From: Campylobacteraceae bacterium
GTDB lineage: Bacteria; Campylobacterota; Campylobacteria; Campylobacterales; Campylobacteraceae
Direction of reading: 5' to 3'
NCBI GenBank assembly: GCA_031256525.1
Contig: JAIRQK010000158.1
Location: forward strand, 1-8,519
DNA length: 8,519 bases
The notes under the pieces were generated by a model. It searched no databases. It was not told where the DNA came from and saw nothing but the letters and a program-made list of their open reading frames with translations. Both the position numbers and the translations under genes were made by a program. Below are positions 1 through 7,519 of this stretch, piece by piece (within the stretch, counting starts at the first letter, position 1; each line of letters opens with the position of its first letter).

Positions 1-286
1 AAAGTGAGTAGATAATTTTTTTATAAACAATATTCTCTTTTACATCTCTTGTAGTATCAAAAAACATCATACCAAAAGCATAAAGAGCCATAACTGCTCC
101 AGTATAAACAACTATTTGAACAACTCCTAAAAACTCTGCATCAAGTAAAAAGAAAAATCCAGCTATAAAAATCATTCCAGCAGCTAATGAACTCATTGCA
201 TAAAGAGCGTTTTTGCTAAACACCGCTATTGCAAAAAAACTTATTGTTAGTGCTGCAAAAAGATAAAAAGCGACTATTTCATACAT
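1..286 (-). CDS. nuoJ: NADH-quinone oxidoreductase subunit J (NuoJ), 3'-truncated by window edge
   Basis: Membrane-arm subunit of complex I that helps couple quinone reduction to proton pumping. The first 95 residues are visible (start ATG at 286-284), and the frame is open to the window edge. Three hydrophobic segments are seen at about residues 4-23, 28-48 and 54-77. The third holds the NuoJ signature around VVQIVVYTGAVMALYAF (residues 55-71), the position of the conserved broken/pi-bulge helix TM3 in the family. Family members are usually about 160-180 residues, so roughly half is missing. A strong Shine-Dalgarno AAAGGAG lies at 300-294, inside nuoI, seven bases before the ATG. The gene overlaps the end of nuoI by 8 bases. 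nuoK-N would be expected next. Confidence 0.93.
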   Translation of the reverse strand, partial: MYEIVAFYLFAALTISFFAIAVFSKNALYAMSSLAAGMIFIAGFFFLLDAEFLGVVQIVVYTGAVMALYAFGMMFFDTTRDVKENIVYKKIIYSL

Positions 287-926
287 CTTTATTCTCCTTT
301 TCTTGTTCTGTTTGTTTAAAGGTTAATGGTGTCTTTTTGATAAACTTATCAGCATTAAAACTAACAGAACCATATCCATCAAACTCTTTTTGTTTGCCCT
401 CTCTAAACTCATCAATCGGCGTTAACATATCATTCTTAAATGAAAAAAGCGATCTCTGTTCATTCGCATTTTCATATTCGTCTCCGTGAACGATTGCGAG
501 TTCAGGACAAACTTCTGCACAATATCCACAATAGATACATCTTCCAAAGTTAATGGTATAATCAACTACCTTTTTTCTACCACTTTCATCAACTTTTGTG
601 TCAATTCTTATACAATTTGATATACATATTTTTTCACAAAGTCCACAACCAATACATCTCTCATTTCCACTCTCAAGCAGTCTTAAAAGTTTATGTAAAG
701 CTCTATATCTTGGTGAAAGCTCATATTTTTCTAAAGGATAAAGCAATGCGTGATTGTTTTTTTTGCCTTTTAACATCTCCCATAAAACTATCCACAGCCC
801 TTTAAAAAGCTCCAATTTAAATGTTCTTTTGAAAAATCTCTTGAAATACTTCCATCTTGTATCTGGAGTCTCTTCAACTTCTAAAAAAATGTATCCGCTC
901 GTGTTACGATCTTTAAAATAATCCAT
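279..926 (-). CDS. nuoI: NADH-quinone oxidoreductase subunit I (NuoI), 2x[4Fe-4S] ferredoxin-like
   Basis: Peripheral-arm subunit carrying clusters N6a and N6b, which pass electrons from NuoG to N2 in NuoB. The 215-residue product has two ferredoxin motifs: C91-x2-C94-x2-C97-x3-C101 and C130-x2-C133-x2-C136-x3-C140-P. The usual proline after the fourth cysteine is missing from the first motif (sequence CISNC, with an extra Cys105). An amphipathic or hydrophobic N-terminal stretch (about 25-55, rich in F, K, W and L) should lie against the membrane arm. The C-terminal 45 residues form a charged tail typical of the Campylobacterota form and longer than in minimal NuoI proteins. The start at ATG 926-924 is supported by AAGGAG at 938-933, overlapping the nuoH stop. 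The gap to nuoH is 10 bases, and nuoJ begins inside the last codons. Confidence 0.97.
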   Translation of the reverse strand: MDYFKDRNTSGYIFLEVEETPDTRWKYFKRFFKRTFKLELFKGLWIVLWEMLKGKKNNHALLYPLEKYELSPRYRALHKLLRLLESGNERCIGCGLCEKICISNCIRIDTKVDESGRKKVVDYTINFGRCIYCGYCAEVCPELAIVHGDEYENANEQRSLFSFKNDMLTPIDEFREGKQKEFDGYGSVSFNADKFIKKTPLTFKQTEQEKENKDV

Positions 927-936
927 TTTCTACTCC

Positions 937-1929
937 TTATAGTAACACTATACCAGTGATTAAGATATTTATAAGAGCTATTGGCATTAATGCTTTCCAA
1001 CACAGAGTCATTAACTGGTCTGGTCTGATATGTGGCCAAGCTCCTCTAACCCATATAAAAAAGAACATAAACGCCATAACTTTAAATATTATCATAACAC
1101 TACCGGGTATTATCCATAACGAATTATAACCACCCAAAAATGTTAAACTAACTAAAAATGATATTGTTATCATATTTGCATATTCGCCAATAAAAAAGTA
1201 TCCCCATCTAATGCCAGAATACTCTGTTGCATACCCTGAAACAATTTCAGATTCAGCTTCAAGCAAGTCCATAGGAACGCGGTTAGTCTCAGCAAATCCA
1301 GCAATCACAAAAAGTATAAATGCAACTGGTTGTTTCCAAATTAACCAATCAAAAAATCCACCACTTTGATAATCATTAATATCTATAAGAGAAAGCGAAC
1401 CAACCAACATTAAAGGAGCCAATATCGAAAGAGCTGTTATAACTTCAAATGATAACAGTTGTATAGAAGCCCTTGCCCCACCAATTAATGACCATTTGTT
1501 TGAACTACTAAGTCCTGCAAGAAGTGGTGCGTAAAGTCCTGATGAAGATACTGCTAACACAAACAGTATCCCAACACTAATATCTGATATAATTGGACTA
1601 ACTGTGTAACCAAATATAGTAAATTCAGGTAAAAATGGAACTGCTGCAAGTGCTAAAAATGCTGTTACAACCGAAATAAGTGGTGCTATTAAAAATATAG
1701 GTCTAACAACATTTTGCGGAATTACATCCTCTTTCGTAAAGAGTTTTATTCCATCAGCTAATACTTGTAAAATCCCATATGGTCCAACATGCATAGGTCC
1801 AAGACGTCTATGCATTAGCCCAAGAACTTTTCTTTCAACATAAGTTGCAAATCCTGCAAGTGCTGCAATAATAGATAAAACAACAACCGCTTTAACAATG
1901 GTCTCTATCACATAAGCTGTTTCATTCAT
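937..1929 (-). CDS. nuoH: NADH-quinone oxidoreductase subunit H (NuoH)
   Basis: Integral membrane subunit at the junction of the arms. It forms the quinone-access channel with NuoB and NuoD and links the site to the proton pumps. It has 330 residues, the normal family length, with about eight hydrophobic helices. Signature motifs are ERKVLGLMHRRLGP (32-45), AETNRVPMDL (213-222), EAESEIVSGYATEYSG (224-239), and the C-terminal loop WVRGAWPHIRPDQLM (293-307), where many bacteria have PRYRYDQLM. The acidic loop residues of 213-239 match the conserved charged residues at the quinone tunnel. The start ATG overlaps the nuoG stop (ATGA, 4 bases) and is preceded by AAAGGAGC at 1943-1936, indicating translational coupling with strong independent initiation. 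Confidence 0.98.
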   Translation of the reverse strand: MNETAYVIETIVKAVVVLSIIAALAGFATYVERKVLGLMHRRLGPMHVGPYGILQVLADGIKLFTKEDVIPQNVVRPIFLIAPLISVVTAFLALAAVPFLPEFTIFGYTVSPIISDISVGILFVLAVSSSGLYAPLLAGLSSSNKWSLIGGARASIQLLSFEVITALSILAPLMLVGSLSLIDINDYQSGGFFDWLIWKQPVAFILFVIAGFAETNRVPMDLLEAESEIVSGYATEYSGIRWGYFFIGEYANMITISFLVSLTFLGGYNSLWIIPGSVMIIFKVMAFMFFFIWVRGAWPHIRPDQLMTLCWKALMPIALINILITGIVLL

Positions 1930-4418
1930 TTTTCAGCTCCTTTAGCATCATAGTTTGCGAATCTGTATCCGTCTTTAAAAATTTTACTAACATCTAATTT
2001 GTTATCAAAAGTTGGAATATATGCTATTTTGCCATCTATTTTTTTGTTGAGTTCTATTTTCAGAGAAATTAACTCACTGTCTGTTTTTAATTTTATATTT
2101 TGCCCATTTGTTAAACCAAACTCATTTAAAAACTCTTCTGAAACATAAAGTGATGCGCACGAGCTTAATTGATGAGCTTTATTTGTAAATGGACTAAATT
2201 GTAAAATAGGATTTGCTCTATAAACAATATTTCCTTTTAAACTTATATCTTCTATCTCTTTAAGTTCGACTTCTCTTTGAATGTTAGCTACTTGCAGAAA
2301 ATAACCCCTATGCTCAACACCGTTATTATCATAATAGTTTGGCAAATCATCAAAGTTTTTATTTGTAAACCCTTTTTCTATCGGAAGTTTATTTGTAAAA
2401 TCAATCGTATAAGTTTCTCCAACATCTAATGCATTTGCAATATCATTTAAAATATATCCATTATAACCAAGTGCAGCATTTGTAGGAACAACGCGTTTGT
2501 CTATGCTAGTGAAAGTCCCCTCTTGTTGATTTAGAGCTGGCATATCAAGATCACCATCTCCAAGTGCACTCAGCGTAAAGTTTGCTTTTTCGTTGTAACC
2601 AAGTACATTTTGACCTTCAAGCTCATCAAGTTCACATATAAGAGAAACGCCAAGTGTATTAGTTTGTGAAGGAATGATAACCACATTGAAATTAGCGGCA
2701 AAACTTAAAAGACCGCATAAGTTCGCCAAATTTTTCCAATTTTTATGAGTTATGGCATCTTCGCCCACAATTAAAAAGAGTTTCTCTTTTCCATTTGACA
2801 AAGTTTTTATCTGTTCGCTCAAATCTTCAATTCCCATCATTTCCCAAAGTTTTGAACTAACAATTTCAACCTCTTTCTCAACCTCTTTTGCCACTTTTTT
2901 AATAACTTCTTCACTTCTCTCTATCTCTTCGCCACTCTGCTCATCTTTAGTTTTTACAATGATACTCTCTTTAATCTCTTCAACAACACTCTCTTTTACG
3001 GTTTTTGTAGTTTTTGTGTGCAAAGAGCTTAAATAGCTATTTATTTTGTCATCAAGTTTCGCTTTATCTGCAAGCATATCAAGTAAAGCATATAAAAACG
3101 CCTCTTCAGATGCAATATTATATTTTACATGTAAAAGATTTTTTGAGTAAGAATTTACAACTTTATCAGTTATCGGATGGGCGTATATTGCGATTGCTTT
3201 ATTCATTTTAATAGCACTATTTAGAGCATAAGAACTATTTGGCGAATCATATCTCAAAAATGATGCGAAACTAACTACAAAATCGCTATTTTTTACCCTA
3301 TTTAAATCTCCAGAATATAAACTTTCTCCTGAAGCTTTAGAAAAAGTGTTTAAAAACCTCTGATATCTAAAAGCGTCCTCATTAACAAGTTTCAAATTGT
3401 ATTTGCTCTTTATTTTTTGTAAAATTAGTGCCTCTTCGTTTGTGATAAAACTGTTAAATTTTATAGTGTCGGCTTTTGTTTTTATAAAATCTATCGCATT
3501 ATTAAATGCTTTTTCATCTTTCTCTTTCACCCTATTTTCAAAATCATAACCAAACTTAGCTGCACCATTTAATGTTCCAAAATTTTTATCACCCTCTACT
3601 CTATATATTTTTGATTCGCTATTTTCAATAGATGTCTGTTTTACTTCATAGTACATTAGTGAACAATCGCTACTATGAGGATTTGCGGCTGGAATTTTTG
3701 TTAGTTCCCAAGCGTTTGAATTATAGTGAAAATCACTAACAACTAACGCACCTACAGGGCAAACTTCTGCACATTGTCCACAATCTGAACAATCCACATC
3801 ACCATTTATATCCGTTTTGTCGATTATCGATTTTTGCAATTTATTCCACACTGCAAAAGCATCTTTTGGCATACTATCTTTCAACTCTTTAGCAACAGCA
3901 ACATCTTCTCCTCTTGAAGTCGTTTTAAGAGCGTTTTCTCCAACTACATCTTTACAAACTGTAACACATCTCTCACAAACAATACAAAGAGATGGGTCAT
4001 ATCTTGTTAATCCCCAATCTTTAACCGGTTTATGTGTATTTCTGATAGTGTATTTTTGCTCATCTACTTGCATCTCAAGAACATAATTTTGAAGTTCGCA
4101 TTCACCGCTTTTATCGCAAACTCCACACTCAAGCGGATGATTTATAACATAAACTTCCATTATCGACTTACGCTCTTCTTCAATTTCAGGAGAGTTTGTT
4201 ATAACAACTTGTCCATCTTTTGCTTTTGCGTTACATGTATAAACTCTTTTGCTGTCCACTTCTGCCATACAAAGTCTGCACGCAAGCGTTGGAGAACAAT
4301 TTGGCACATAACAAATTGCTGGAATAAATATATTGTTTCTTCTTGCAACATTTAGTATATATTCGCCCTCTACTGCCTCACATACAATACCATCTATTGT
4401 GATACTAATTTTGTTCAT
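1926..4418 (-). CDS. nuoG: NADH-quinone oxidoreductase subunit G (NuoG), iron-sulphur electron-entry subunit
   Basis: Large peripheral-arm subunit, 830 residues, that wires electrons toward NuoI. The N-terminal 2Fe-2S domain has C36, C47, C50 and C62 (cluster N1b). H94-x3-C98-x2-C101-x5-C107 is the His-ligated N5 site. C145, C148, C151, C155 and C210, C213, C216, C220 form two complete CxxCxxCxxxC motifs, implying N4 plus an extra [4Fe-4S] cluster. The N7 cysteine set is absent (only C252 lies there). From about 260 onward there is a molybdopterin-oxidoreductase-like fold without catalytic function, including QQEGTFTSIDKR (631-642). A Lys/Glu-rich segment at about 468-522 interrupts that fold. 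The start at ATG 4418-4416 has only a weak AAAAGAG upstream and overlaps the preceding gene by 14 bases, so coupled translation is likely. In this lineage NuoG probably receives electrons without a NuoE/F module. Confidence 0.97.
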   Translation of the reverse strand: MNKISITIDGIVCEAVEGEYILNVARRNNIFIPAICYVPNCSPTLACRLCMAEVDSKRVYTCNAKAKDGQVVITNSPEIEEERKSIMEVYVINHPLECGVCDKSGECELQNYVLEMQVDEQKYTIRNTHKPVKDWGLTRYDPSLCIVCERCVTVCKDVVGENALKTTSRGEDVAVAKELKDSMPKDAFAVWNKLQKSIIDKTDINGDVDCSDCGQCAEVCPVGALVVSDFHYNSNAWELTKIPAANPHSSDCSLMYYEVKQTSIENSESKIYRVEGDKNFGTLNGAAKFGYDFENRVKEKDEKAFNNAIDFIKTKADTIKFNSFITNEEALILQKIKSKYNLKLVNEDAFRYQRFLNTFSKASGESLYSGDLNRVKNSDFVVSFASFLRYDSPNSSYALNSAIKMNKAIAIYAHPITDKVVNSYSKNLLHVKYNIASEEAFLYALLDMLADKAKLDDKINSYLSSLHTKTTKTVKESVVEEIKESIIVKTKDEQSGEEIERSEEVIKKVAKEVEKEVEIVSSKLWEMMGIEDLSEQIKTLSNGKEKLFLIVGEDAITHKNWKNLANLCGLLSFAANFNVVIIPSQTNTLGVSLICELDELEGQNVLGYNEKANFTLSALGDGDLDMPALNQQEGTFTSIDKRVVPTNAALGYNGYILNDIANALDVGETYTIDFTNKLPIEKGFTNKNFDDLPNYYDNNGVEHRGYFLQVANIQREVELKEIEDISLKGNIVYRANPILQFSPFTNKAHQLSSCASLYVSEEFLNEFGLTNGQNIKLKTDSELISLKIELNKKIDGKIAYIPTFDNKLDVSKIFKDGYRFANYDAKGAEK

Positions 4419-5244
4419 TTAGTACTCTTTTAGTTATTTTTGTTTTTTTAAATCTATACTCTTCAAAACTCTCTTTTAGTGGCAAAATGGCTACTGTTCC
4501 TTTTGCATCATCTCTTAAGCAAAATTCTCTTTTGTATCTTTTGCCGTCTATTTCCATTTCAACAATATCCCCATCTTCTATTTTTGCAGCAATACCAAAC
4601 TGTGCCGAACCAAAAAGTTTTTTGTCCTCCTCTTGATTTGGCAACAGATAAACAATTGTTCCATCATAGCTTTTAAGTTCATCGATTTGCGGTAAATGGT
4701 TACTATTTTTTTGACTTAAATGCGATAAATTTTCCAATAAACTTACATGTAAATTTTTATATTTTACTAAAATCGATAAAATTCCAGCCAACTCTTCTGT
4801 ATTTGGGTGATTGTAAATATCTTCGCCAAATAAAAGGGTGCATTTTGAAGAGTTTTTTATAAGTGCAGCTATCTTACTTATCTCCTCTTCTGAAATATTG
4901 CTCTCTGCACTTAAATATCCATCATCAAGTTCATCTAAATACTCTTTTGTTTTTTCACAAAGCAGGTCGCTATCTTCAAATAACTGCTTAGCCAAAAGTG
5001 CCAAAAGTCCAACTTCAGCACCAACTTCATATTTTACACGCATATAATTTTTTATATGAAAAAATGTATCATCTAAAGCTGAACAATAGACAATTTTATC
5101 CTGTTTTTCTTTTAGCTCTTTGGCAAGTTCTTCATTATCTTTTGAAAATAGTGTTCCTATTAAAATAACTGGTGAATTGGCATCAATCTTATCGATATTT
5201 ACACCATACTCAATCAGCTTTTCTTTAAAAATGTTCTTTGCCAT
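4405..5244 (-). CDS. NuoF-slot protein of Campylobacterota complex I (Cj1574c/HP1265-like), not a true NuoF
   Basis: The 279-residue soluble protein encoded where nuoF normally sits. It has no NADH-binding glycine-rich loop (GRGGAGFP type), no FMN site and no N3 cysteine cluster; its four cysteines (54, 96, 135, 242) are scattered. It therefore cannot oxidise NADH as NuoF does. Position and size match the Cj1574c/HP1265 family, thought to help dock an alternative donor such as flavodoxin. By hand alignment it follows the C-terminal half of NuoG: VKY...ALL at 70-84, GEDxxxHxN at 140-148, and GxxAxxP at 249-255 ending in YRF (263-265). I infer a divergent, shortened paralogue. The frame is open further upstream to a TTG at 5277, but ATG 5244 is preferred: it forms a TAATG junction with the preceding stop and has AAAAGG six bases upstream. 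The role is inferred. Confidence 0.88.
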   Translation of the reverse strand: MAKNIFKEKLIEYGVNIDKIDANSPVILIGTLFSKDNEELAKELKEKQDKIVYCSALDDTFFHIKNYMRVKYEVGAEVGLLALLAKQLFEDSDLLCEKTKEYLDELDDGYLSAESNISEEEISKIAALIKNSSKCTLLFGEDIYNHPNTEELAGILSILVKYKNLHVSLLENLSHLSQKNSNHLPQIDELKSYDGTIVYLLPNQEEDKKLFGSAQFGIAAKIEDGDIVEMEIDGKRYKREFCLRDDAKGTVAILPLKESFEEYRFKKTKITKRVLNEQN

Positions 5245-5474
5245 TATCTGCCTTTTGCCCTCAAAACCATTGTCCAATCAACCTCATTAAACCTTAATGA
5301 GTTTAAAATTTCATCTCCATTCTCTTCAATATCTCTCATTAGTTTTTGCAAACAATCTTCATCAATGGTTTCAAATAAGAATATTAAAACCTCGCTCTTT
5401 TGTGAGTTATTGATAATATCAAACATTCTGCTTTCAAAATCTCTTTTCAAGTGTCTTAAATCATATCTTTTCAT
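5244..5474 (-). CDS. NuoE-slot small protein of Campylobacterota complex I (Cj1575c/HP1264-like), not a true NuoE
   Basis: A 76-residue protein encoded between nuoD and the NuoF-slot gene. It lacks the four-cysteine 2Fe-2S (N1a) site of genuine NuoE, having only Cys41, and is half its usual length of about 160 residues. The N-terminal MKRYDLRHLKRDF and the C-terminal FNEVDWTM (63-70) are the features by which I recognise the Cj1575c/HP1264 family. From memory, the H. pylori member was reported to bind FMN with an unusual fold, so it could be a flavin-bearing or flavodoxin-docking subunit; that role here is inference. The frame extends upstream into nuoD, but ATG 5474-5472 is chosen because GAGGTGA precedes it. 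It lies 10 bases after the nuoD stop, and its own stop overlaps the next ATG by one base. Confidence 0.9.
   Translation of the reverse strand: MKRYDLRHLKRDFESRMFDIINNSQKSEVLIFLFETIDEDCLQKLMRDIEENGDEILNSLRFNEVDWTMVLRAKGR
5251..5256 (-). promoter_or_regulatory. Ribosome binding site deciding the start of the NuoF-slot gene
   Basis: AAAAGG on the minus strand, six bases before ATG 5244. Together with the TAATG stop-start junction it favours this ATG over the in-frame TTG at 5277, which would add 11 residues. Confidence 0.65.
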
Positions 5475-5478
5475 AAAT

Positions 5479-5486
5479 TCACCTCT
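5479..5486 (-). promoter_or_regulatory. Ribosome binding site deciding the start of the NuoE-slot gene
   Basis: AGAGGTGA on the minus strand, overlapping the nuoD stop TAG and ending four bases before ATG 5474. It selects this ATG over the open frame upstream inside nuoD, which would add 22 residues overlapping the nuoD C-terminus. Confidence 0.75.
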
Positions 5487-6717
5487 ATCTATCTGTTTCG
5501 CCAAGAAGTACATTTGAACTCGCAATAACTGCAATCGCATCTGGCAAATAGCAACCTACCATAATCTCTTGATAAGCACTGCAGTGCCAAAAAGATGGTG
5601 CTCTTATTTTAAGTCTATATGGATATGGGTCGCCTTGAGAATTTATATAATATCCAAGCTCTCCTTTTGGCGATTCAGTAACAACATAAACCTCTCCATT
5701 TGGCGGTCTCATACCTTGAGTTACAAGAGCAAAATGTTGCATAAGCGAATAGTTTTGTGTCATCATTTGTTCTTTTGGAGCACTTATGTATTTTGGTGAA
5801 TTTGCCATAATTTCAGGACTTGTCTTATCATACATAGGTATAAGTTGTCTTAGTATCCTAATAGATTGTTTAATCTCTTCCATATAGAGTTTATACCTTC
5901 CATAACAATCGCAACTATCTGAAACTGGAACATCAAACTCCACCTCATCATAAAGTTCGTAAGGCTCCTCTTTTCGTATATCCCACGATATCCCGCTACC
6001 TCTTAACATTATTCCACTAGCACCCCAACTTTGTGCAGATTCTGGAGTTAAAATACCAACATTTTCCAATCTCATTTTCCAAATTCTGTTTTGGTCAAGC
6101 AATCCTTCATATGTCTCTACCGCTTGTGGTAGTTTATCTAAAAACTCTTCTAAATTTTTAAGCCAATCATTAGGTAAATCAAGCGGAACACCACCAATTC
6201 TAATAGCTGAATGCGTAAATCTTGCACCACAATATTGCTCCATCAAATCCATAACATATTCTCTTTCTCTAAAAGCATAAAGAAAAACTGTCATCGCTCC
6301 AATATCAAGTGCGTGGGTTGCAAGCCAAAATATATGAGAACCTATGCGATTTAACTCCAAAAGAAGCATTCTTATCACTTTTGCACGTCTTGGAACTTCT
6401 ACTCCAATGAGCTTTTCAACCGCAAGAGCAAACCCATAATTGTTTGATGTAGCTGCAATATAATCTATTCTATCTGTTGTTGGCAAAAATTCATTGTACA
6501 TCATATTTTCTGCCATTTTTTCAATGCCTCTATGCATATATCCAATATCTGGTGTTGCTTTTACTATTTTCTCACCATTGAGTTCAAGTATTAGACGAAG
6601 CTGCCCGTGAGCTGATGGATGTTGTGGTCCAACATTCAATATCATATTATTATTTTCTTTGTCGAAATTTATATTTTCAAAGAACGGTTTAAGTCTGTTT
6701 GGTTGTTGTTGCATCAT
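5485..6717 (-). CDS. nuoD: NADH-quinone oxidoreductase subunit D (NuoD)
   Basis: The 49-kDa-type subunit, related to the large subunit of NiFe hydrogenases but lacking the Ni ligands; with NuoB it forms the quinone-reduction pocket. It has 410 residues, the standard length for a separate (non-CD-fused) NuoD. Diagnostic motifs are [11 protein letters not shown] (28-38), with H33 and H37 of the quinone-site loop; [11 protein letters not shown] (58-68); and [13 protein letters not shown] (81-93), with Tyr86 at the place of the quinone-headgroup tyrosine. The extreme C-terminus ends in GETDR, the usual GE(V/I)DR tail. The two adjacent ATGs (6717 and 6714) are both possible starts; the upstream Shine-Dalgarno is only a weak AAGAAGAG. 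One base separates it from the nuoC stop, so reinitiation or coupling is probable. Confidence 0.98.
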   Translation of the reverse strand: MMQQQPNRLKPFFENINFDKENNNMILNVGPQHPSAHGQLRLILELNGEKIVKATPDIGYMHRGIEKMAENMMYNEFLPTTDRIDYIAATSNNYGFALAVEKLIGVEVPRRAKVIRMLLLELNRIGSHIFWLATHALDIGAMTVFLYAFREREYVMDLMEQYCGARFTHSAIRIGGVPLDLPNDWLKNLEEFLDKLPQAVETYEGLLDQNRIWKMRLENVGILTPESAQSWGASGIMLRGSGISWDIRKEEPYELYDEVEFDVPVSDSCDCYGRYKLYMEEIKQSIRILRQLIPMYDKTSPEIMANSPKYISAPKEQMMTQNYSLMQHFALVTQGMRPPNGEVYVVTESPKGELGYYINSQGDPYPYRLKIRAPSFWHCSAYQEIMVGCYLPDAIAVIASSNVLLGETDR

Positions 6718-6718
6718 C

Positions 6719-7519
6719 TTAATGTCTCTTCTTTAAAATCTTTGCTTTATCTTTTTTAAATTTTTGGACTAAAAGCACTCCATTATCTTCTTGATACTCA
6801 GATAGTTTTGTTTTTTCTTCACTATATGCCTCGCCAAAGCGAACCTCATAACCTTTTCTTGCATAACCCCTTGTATCATCTTTGTCTATAAAAGCACTAT
6901 CTCTAATTTCTGGTCCAATAAGCTCTCTATACTCTTCTCCAAAAAGTTTATCGACTTCATACCACTTAGCATTATCATCGCCATGTAATGGATAACTTTT
7001 TCTAAGTGGATGTCCTATCCAATCATCAGGCATCAATAGTCTTTTCATATATGAGTGTTCTGTTATAGTTATCCCAAACATATCATAAACTTCTCTCTCC
7101 GCCCAATCGGCACTTTTGTAAACAGTTTCAACACTTTTTAGCTCTTCATATTCTTTGAGTAAACATTTGACTCTTGCTCTTTTTCTTTTTTTCATCGAAA
7201 GCATTTGGTAAAATATTTCAAACTCTTCTCTTTTGGCTAAAAAATCAACAGCACTCATCTCAGAAAGATTGTTATATTCTAACTTGTCTCTAAAAAATTT
7301 TAAAACTTTTACATTATCTTTAGCATCTATCCAAACAACAAGTTGATCTGCTTCAATATAAGTGTCTTTAATATCAAATTTCTCTTTTAGTTTTCTTACA
7401 TCTTCAGCAAAAATTTCATCAGTCGCCACCTCAAGTCTTGGTAATTTTGAAACTTTATAAAACCTGTCATTGTAAAAAGACTTTTTTTGTACATCATTTT
7501 TTTCACTGTATTTACGCAT
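6719..7519 (-). CDS. nuoC: NADH-quinone oxidoreductase subunit C (NuoC)
   Basis: The 30-kDa-type peripheral subunit that packs against NuoD and NuoB; it has no cofactor. It is 266 residues and separate from NuoD, unlike the fused NuoCD of enterobacteria. The family signature is clear at about 138-182: [13 protein letters not shown] (138-150), [20 protein letters not shown] (158-177), then LHGDD. Compared with typical separate NuoC proteins of about 200-210 residues it is longer. The first 25 or so residues are basic and polar, and an 80-residue charged tail follows the signature, ending in a very basic [12 protein letters not shown]. The ATG at 7519 overlaps the nuoB stop by one base (TAATG), with AAAAGGC about seven bases upstream. 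Confidence 0.97.
   Translation of the reverse strand: MRKYSEKNDVQKKSFYNDRFYKVSKLPRLEVATDEIFAEDVRKLKEKFDIKDTYIEADQLVVWIDAKDNVKVLKFFRDKLEYNNLSEMSAVDFLAKREEFEIFYQMLSMKKRKRARVKCLLKEYEELKSVETVYKSADWAEREVYDMFGITITEHSYMKRLLMPDDWIGHPLRKSYPLHGDDNAKWYEVDKLFGEEYRELIGPEIRDSAFIDKDDTRGYARKGYEVRFGEAYSEEKTKLSEYQEDNGVLLVQKFKKDKAKILKKRH

Noticed and set aside
229..489. Plus-strand open frame opposite nuoI
   Set aside because: Antisense to a gene with intact iron-sulphur motifs; no family features, no convincing ribosome binding site; composition is that of a shadow frame.
757..764. Run of eight T (A8 in nuoI sense) as a programmed frameshift site
   Set aside because: The nuoI frame continues intact through it with both downstream ferredoxin motifs; no alternative product or stimulatory structure is evident.
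2752..3036. Serine/threonine-rich plus-strand open frame opposite the NuoG insertion
   Set aside because: The repetitive look arises from reading the Lys/Glu-rich insertion backwards; no start signal and no known domain.
4032..4355. 107-codon plus-strand open frame opposite the N-terminal cluster domain of nuoG
   Set aside because: Cysteine- and phenylalanine-rich composition is explained by the reverse complement of nuoG codons; the sense strand carries all expected NuoG ligands.
5245..5277. Upstream TTG start for the NuoF-slot gene (11 extra residues)
   Set aside because: The ATG at 5244 has a well-placed AAAAGG and a stop-start overlap, and the extra residues would lie wholly over the preceding coding sequence.
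5475..5540. Upstream start for the NuoE-slot gene within nuoD
   Set aside because: It would overlap the conserved nuoD C-terminus, and the strong GAGGTGA points to the ATG at 5474.
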